From positions 1 through 12,500 of the forward strand of contig CALSCQ010003106.1 of assembly GCA_943704525.1 (NCBI GenBank): a stretch of DNA of 12,500 nt. Reading direction: 5' to 3'. The notes below the pieces were generated by a model, which was given only the letters and a program-made list of their open reading frames with translations, was not told where the DNA came from and did no database searches. Positions 8,228 through 12,500 of this stretch are shown here, in pieces. This stretch comes from Pigoraptor vietnamica. Lineage: Eukaryota > Opisthokonta > Filasterea. The position numbers and the translations under genes were made by a program. Numbering within the stretch: the stretch's first letter is position 1; each line of letters begins with the position of its first letter.

Positions 8228-8400
8228 AAAAATAAATTAAAATTTTATTCGAATCCAATACAAAGTAGAGCCATTAGAACTGTGCCGCAAAATAATAAAA
8301 ATAAATAATTTCTTTTTTTAAATTAAGGCGTACGTCATACAATTTTTCATACAAATCGGAGGCTCGGGGTTATTTTCCCTTAAATTATTAGTTGACGCGG
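8228..8400. other. AT-rich island with AATAAA motifs on both strands
   Basis: This is a sharp AT-rich block in GC-rich DNA. The plus strand has AATAAA at 8231-8236, 8294-8299 and 8300-8305; the minus strand has AATAAA at 8249-8244. A 10-bp palindrome taaaatttta lies at 8238-8247. It could be a polyadenylation region of an unseen transcript, a matrix-attachment-like element or a degraded insertion. No adjacent gene clearly ends here. Confidence 0.5.
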
Positions 8401-8488
8401 AGCTTGGTGGAAGGTGCCAAAACCGGTTCGGGCAATTTGCACATCTTCACAGTGTCTTCACCATTGTCCGGTTCATTTCATAAGTCCC

Positions 8489-8522
8489 TTACAGTCATTA
8501 CACCACCGTCCGGTGACTGTAA
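8489..8522. repeat. Inverted repeat (9-bp arms, 16-nt loop)
   Basis: The arms ttacagtca (8489-8497) and tgactgtaa (8514-8522) are perfect reverse complements, separated by 16 nt. Flanking sequence shows no transposase gene and no obvious target-site duplication. It may form a hairpin or be a regulator site. Confidence 0.55.
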
Positions 8523-9030
8523 CCTAGCAACAGCCATACGTCGTTTCCACAATAGGCAAGGGCGTCGTCATCGGTCGCATGACGCACGTAAAAATCGCTA
8601 ATCGCCAATATCGGCGAAAGGCCTTTGCACCGCCTATCTCGAGTGAAGGCTCCAACTCACACCTCTGTTCCCCTGCGTGCAATACACTGATGTTCAAGCC
8701 TGCGTTCTCTCGCACCGCGGAATAACGCGCAGGCGGCGGTCGCGAACCACAGTACAAGCCGATGGGCGAGAGATGCATTCGGCTGCCGGCGCCGTCCAAT
8801 GAACGCCGTTACTTGCGTTGGGTTGAAAGAAAACCCGACTGACCGGAGACTGCCCGCCGATTGCCCGGTTCCTTCTCATACTGCGCCGGCAAACTGTGAC
8901 TGAGCCGCGGCGTCGCCGAGCGGCGTCGAGCAGGTACGCCAGCGGGCCGGACTGATGCAACGGCTTCAACAGTCGCACCGGCTGCGCCCGGTCGGCTGCA
9001 ATCAGTGAGGACACCAGCGAAATATTGTCG

Positions 9031-9056
9031 GTGCCGGCGCCGGCACTGTGACGTCA
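9031..9056. promoter_or_regulatory. 16-bp perfect palindrome followed by a CRE (TGACGTCA)
   Basis: gtgccggcgccggcac (9031-9046) is a perfect palindrome. Three bases later, tgacgtca (9049-9056) is the full consensus CRE for bZIP/CREB-type factors. A CACGTG E-box lies at 9160-9165. The group is 300-430 nt upstream of the LIM gene's ATG, a typical promoter position. Binding is inferred from motif match only. Confidence 0.4.
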
Positions 9057-9296
9057 GAGACACGGCCCCGGCCGGACAGCTGGGCCACTGGCTGGCTCGG
9101 GCCCGGCAGCTCTACACAGCGGCTGTCGATTTGTCGGACACGTAACAGGTGTTACAAAGCACGTGACCGACTATTCGTTTGGCTCATCGCAGTTGTTCTC
9201 GAAAATAATGCATTTCCCATAGAAATCTCCATACAAAATAATCTCTGGTCGATCGGCAAAATCAAAACAATCGTTGCCCACAGCGCCGAGGACGCA

Positions 9297-9334
9297 CCCA
9301 CACACACGCACACACACGCACACGCACGCACACC
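9297..9334. repeat. Short CA/CG microsatellite upstream of the LIM gene
   Basis: Imperfect (CA)n with CG steps on the plus strand, about 135-170 nt before the LIM gene's ATG, in the proximal promoter or 5' leader. Confidence 0.75.
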
Positions 9335-9466
9335 CTCTCACCGCATACCACGCACAGCCACGCAGCCACACCGTGAACCACAGATCGCAGTGCACGCTTA
9401 TGAGAGGGGCCCGTCTTTATCGAGAACGCGCGTTTGTTACGCGGGACAGGGAGAGGCAGAGAAAGA

Positions 9467-11272
<1,806 letters not shown>

Positions 11273-11562
11273 GCGGCTGTGGTCCGTGTCGCACGCGCGA
11301 GTAGACGGTCGTGAACGCAAGCCCCCCTTCTTGTGCCGATGTGACGCTGCGTGTGCGTCGCGGAGGCGTTGAATGGGTCGTTTGCGGTTCGCTCGCTCTT
11401 GTTGCGCTGAGTTTTGAGTTTTGTTCATTTGGGAAGAACGGGCGGCTTTGCGGCGGCCTGTCTCGCCCTGCGTTCGCCCTTCGTTGCTTCGTTGCGCCTG
11501 CGTGTGTGCCTCGTCGCGAGGTGCGAGAGACTCTCGTGTTTGGGTTCGGGTGCTCTCCCGCG

Positions 11563-11568
11563 ATTAAA
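11563..11568 (+). terminator. Candidate polyadenylation signal (ATTAAA) of the LIM gene
   Basis: attaaa is the commonest variant of AATAAA and the only good poly(A) hexamer seen between the LIM stop and the CA repeat at 11629. Signal use in this organism is unknown. Confidence 0.35.
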
Positions 11569-11625
11569 AGACAATTTGCGCCTCAGTCAACGATTACTGT
11601 GACAGCGACTTCACCAGCACACACA

Positions 11626-11628
<3 letters not shown>

Positions 11629-11670
<42 letters not shown>
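11629..11670. repeat. (AC)21 microsatellite
   Basis: 42 uninterrupted bases of AC on the plus strand downstream of the LIM gene, with shorter AC runs on both sides. Confidence 0.93.
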
Positions 11671-11671
<1 letters not shown>

Positions 11672-11723
11672 ACAAACTCAACACGTACGCACGCACACAC
11701 ACTCTTACACAGTGTGAGCGGTC

Positions 11724-11744
11724 AAAAAAAAATAATTTTTTTTT
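11724..11744. other. A9-TAA-T9 mirror tract
   Basis: Nine A, then taa, then nine T give an almost perfect A/T palindrome of 21 bases. It could mark a transcription end, act as a nucleosome-excluding promoter tract, or be a retrotransposed poly(A) remnant. Position suggests the boundary between the LIM 3' flank and the Canopy promoter. Confidence 0.5.
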
Positions 11745-11895
11745 CATTTGTGGTGATTGACAGCATCATCCGGGGTGGGCCATGATGTCGGGGTGTGGGA
11801 AGTGGAGCAGCACGCCCACGACAGTCACGGCGACTCTGTTCGCTTCAGCCGTAAATCGGTTTATACCCGTTCACTAAACACCACTGTAGAGGCAG

Positions 11896-11957
11896 TTGTG
11901 TGTCTGTGTGTGTGTGTGAGTGAGTGTGTGTGTGAGAGAGTGTGTGTGTGTGTTGTG
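11896..11957. repeat. GT/GA-rich tract just upstream of the Canopy-gene ATG
   Basis: Interrupted (TG)n with gagtgag and gagagag steps, ending about 18 nt before the ATG at 11976, so it is probably in the 5' leader. Confidence 0.8.
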
Positions 11958-11975
11958 TGCGGCGTATTCGAGAGA

Positions 11976-12206
11976 ATGGCTGGCACGAAGTCACTCGCAT
12001 TGGGAGCGTTTGTTGCGGTTGCAGTCGCTGTGCTCGGACTGTGTGCGACGGCGGTGGCGAAGGAAGATGCCCTGTGCAGCGCGTGCGAAGCGGTCGTTTT
12101 TGAACTGCAGCGCTCTCTCAAGAAGGAGAAGCTGCTGCCGGGTGAGTGGGAGCGAGCGAGGGCGAGGAATGTCTTGTTGTACGTGGTGTGTGTTGTGCAA
12201 AAGTGC

Positions 12207-12250
<44 letters not shown>

Positions 12251-12257
12251 GCGTGTG

Positions 12258-12290
<33 letters not shown>

Positions 12291-12500
12291 GTGTATGTGT
12301 GTGTGTGTGTGTTTGTTGCATGTGTGTGTGTTAGTTGCATGTGAGCACGATAATGTTTGTGCCTGGCATTCCCTTACGCTCTACTTTATCTCTTGCCGCA
12401 GACTTTGAGGTCGGCCACCGCCTCAACCCGGACGGCACGTACAAGGCGCGTACGGTCGACTATAAGAACAGCGAACTGCGCACCATTGAGATACTCGAGG
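11976..12500 (+). CDS. Canopy (CNPY)/saposin-like ER protein, first two exons; 3' end outside window
   Basis: Exon 1 is 11976..12141 and exon 2 starts at 12402 and runs past the window end. The donor is gtgagt and the acceptor gccgcag, with the phase-1 junction completing an Asp codon. The N-terminus is a signal peptide: KSLALGAFVAVAVAVLGL, with likely cleavage after ATAVA (residue 28). Next comes LCSACEAVVFELQ, a CxxC (C34, C37) at the start of a saposin-type fold, then DFEVGHRLNPDG and VDYKNSELRTIEILE. This order (CxxC helix, hydrophobic strand ending in NPDG, then a Y-x-x-SE helix) matches the N-terminal part of CNPY2-type Canopy proteins. Those are ER-resident, disulfide-bonded co-chaperones or regulators of cell-surface receptors. 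The remaining cysteines and any ER-retention tail are outside the window. The ATG was chosen because the signal peptide starts at once and its context (gagagaATGGC) resembles the LIM gene's. The frame stays open upstream, but through repeat sequence. Confidence 0.82.
12207..12332. repeat. GT microsatellite in Canopy-gene intron 1
   Basis: Interrupted (GT)n on the coding strand with gcgcgc and tatg steps, taking up about half of the 260-nt intron (12142..12401). It explains the long Val/Cys-rich open frames here, which are not coding. Confidence 0.92.

Larger units (their letters stand above)
7858..9466. other. Intergenic region between divergent Ser-rich and LIM genes
   Basis: The two genes point away from each other, so this should hold both promoters. 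I found no exon with a recognisable protein motif on either strand. Frames such as 8045..8308, 8694..9014 (minus) and 9048..9479 have no domain features. Base composition changes from GC-rich to an AT-rich island near 8228-8400 and back. Separate entries cover the island, a hairpin, a palindrome and a CA tract. Confidence 0.6.
11273..11975. other. LIM-gene 3' flank and Canopy-gene promoter region
   Basis: No gene is recognised between the LIM stop (11270-11272) and the Canopy ATG (11976). The first part is the LIM 3' UTR and contains attaaa at 11563-11568, a plausible poly(A) signal about 290 nt after the stop. It is followed by a CA microsatellite, an A/T mirror tract and a GT-rich leader. 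The open frame 11311..11760 is probably chance plus repeat translation. Confidence 0.6.

Noticed and set aside
8694-9063. Minus-strand open frames considered as a transposon fragment
   Set aside because: No transposase, reverse transcriptase or terminal-repeat features seen.

Overview
The window looks like nuclear DNA from a GC-rich, intron-rich unicellular eukaryote with compact genes. Introns are mostly 74-260 nt with GT(G/A/C)-type donors and CAG acceptors, and there are many CA/GT microsatellites and minisatellites. The gene set is an extracellular leucine-rich-repeat (LRR) protein, a Ras-fold protein, a LIM-domain protein with an animal-type (EPLIN-like) LIM, and a Canopy-type ER protein. 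This would suit a protist near animals or another free-living amoebozoan or flagellate lineage, but the sequence alone does not fix the species. Nothing looks bacterial, viral or organellar. The split genes below were assembled by hand from splice signals and reading frame.

Layout. (1) 1-2259, minus strand: the 5' part of a secreted or membrane LRR gene. A signal-peptide/LRRNT exon is followed by seven exons that each encode one LRR. Six are exactly 72 nt and the last is 66 nt, and all introns are phase 2. Two of its introns hold minisatellites, a 35-nt unit at 1-186 and a composite 19-nt unit at 361-885. The 3' end lies outside the window. (2) 2263-4690: no recognisable gene; CA-rich microsatellites at 3340-3680 and promoter-like CCAAT, GC-box and TATA elements near 4349-4700. 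(3) 4802-5670, plus strand: a three-exon gene for a 217-residue Ras-like protein with degraded nucleotide-binding motifs. (4) 5671-6267: the short gap between two convergent genes. (5) 6268-7857, minus strand: a single-exon 529-residue serine-rich protein with an N-terminal helical region and repeated SPRR motifs. (6) 7858-9466: intergenic, with an AT-rich island, a hairpin and a CRE-like promoter element. (7) 9467-11272, plus strand: a four-exon gene for a coiled-coil, His-rich, LIM protein. (8) 11273-11975: its 3' flank and the promoter of the next gene. (9) 11976-12500, plus strand: the first two exons of a Canopy/saposin-like ER protein, running off the window.

The genes do not form an obvious pathway. 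The Canopy homologue acts in the ER, and in animals Canopy proteins assist folding of cell-surface receptors including LRR-containing ones. The LIM and Ras-like proteins would be cytoplasmic (cytoskeletal or signalling). Any functional link between them is inference. The most interesting element is the LRR gene: its repeats resemble lamprey variable lymphocyte receptor modules and are each encoded by one interchangeable exon, with repetitive DNA in the introns between them.
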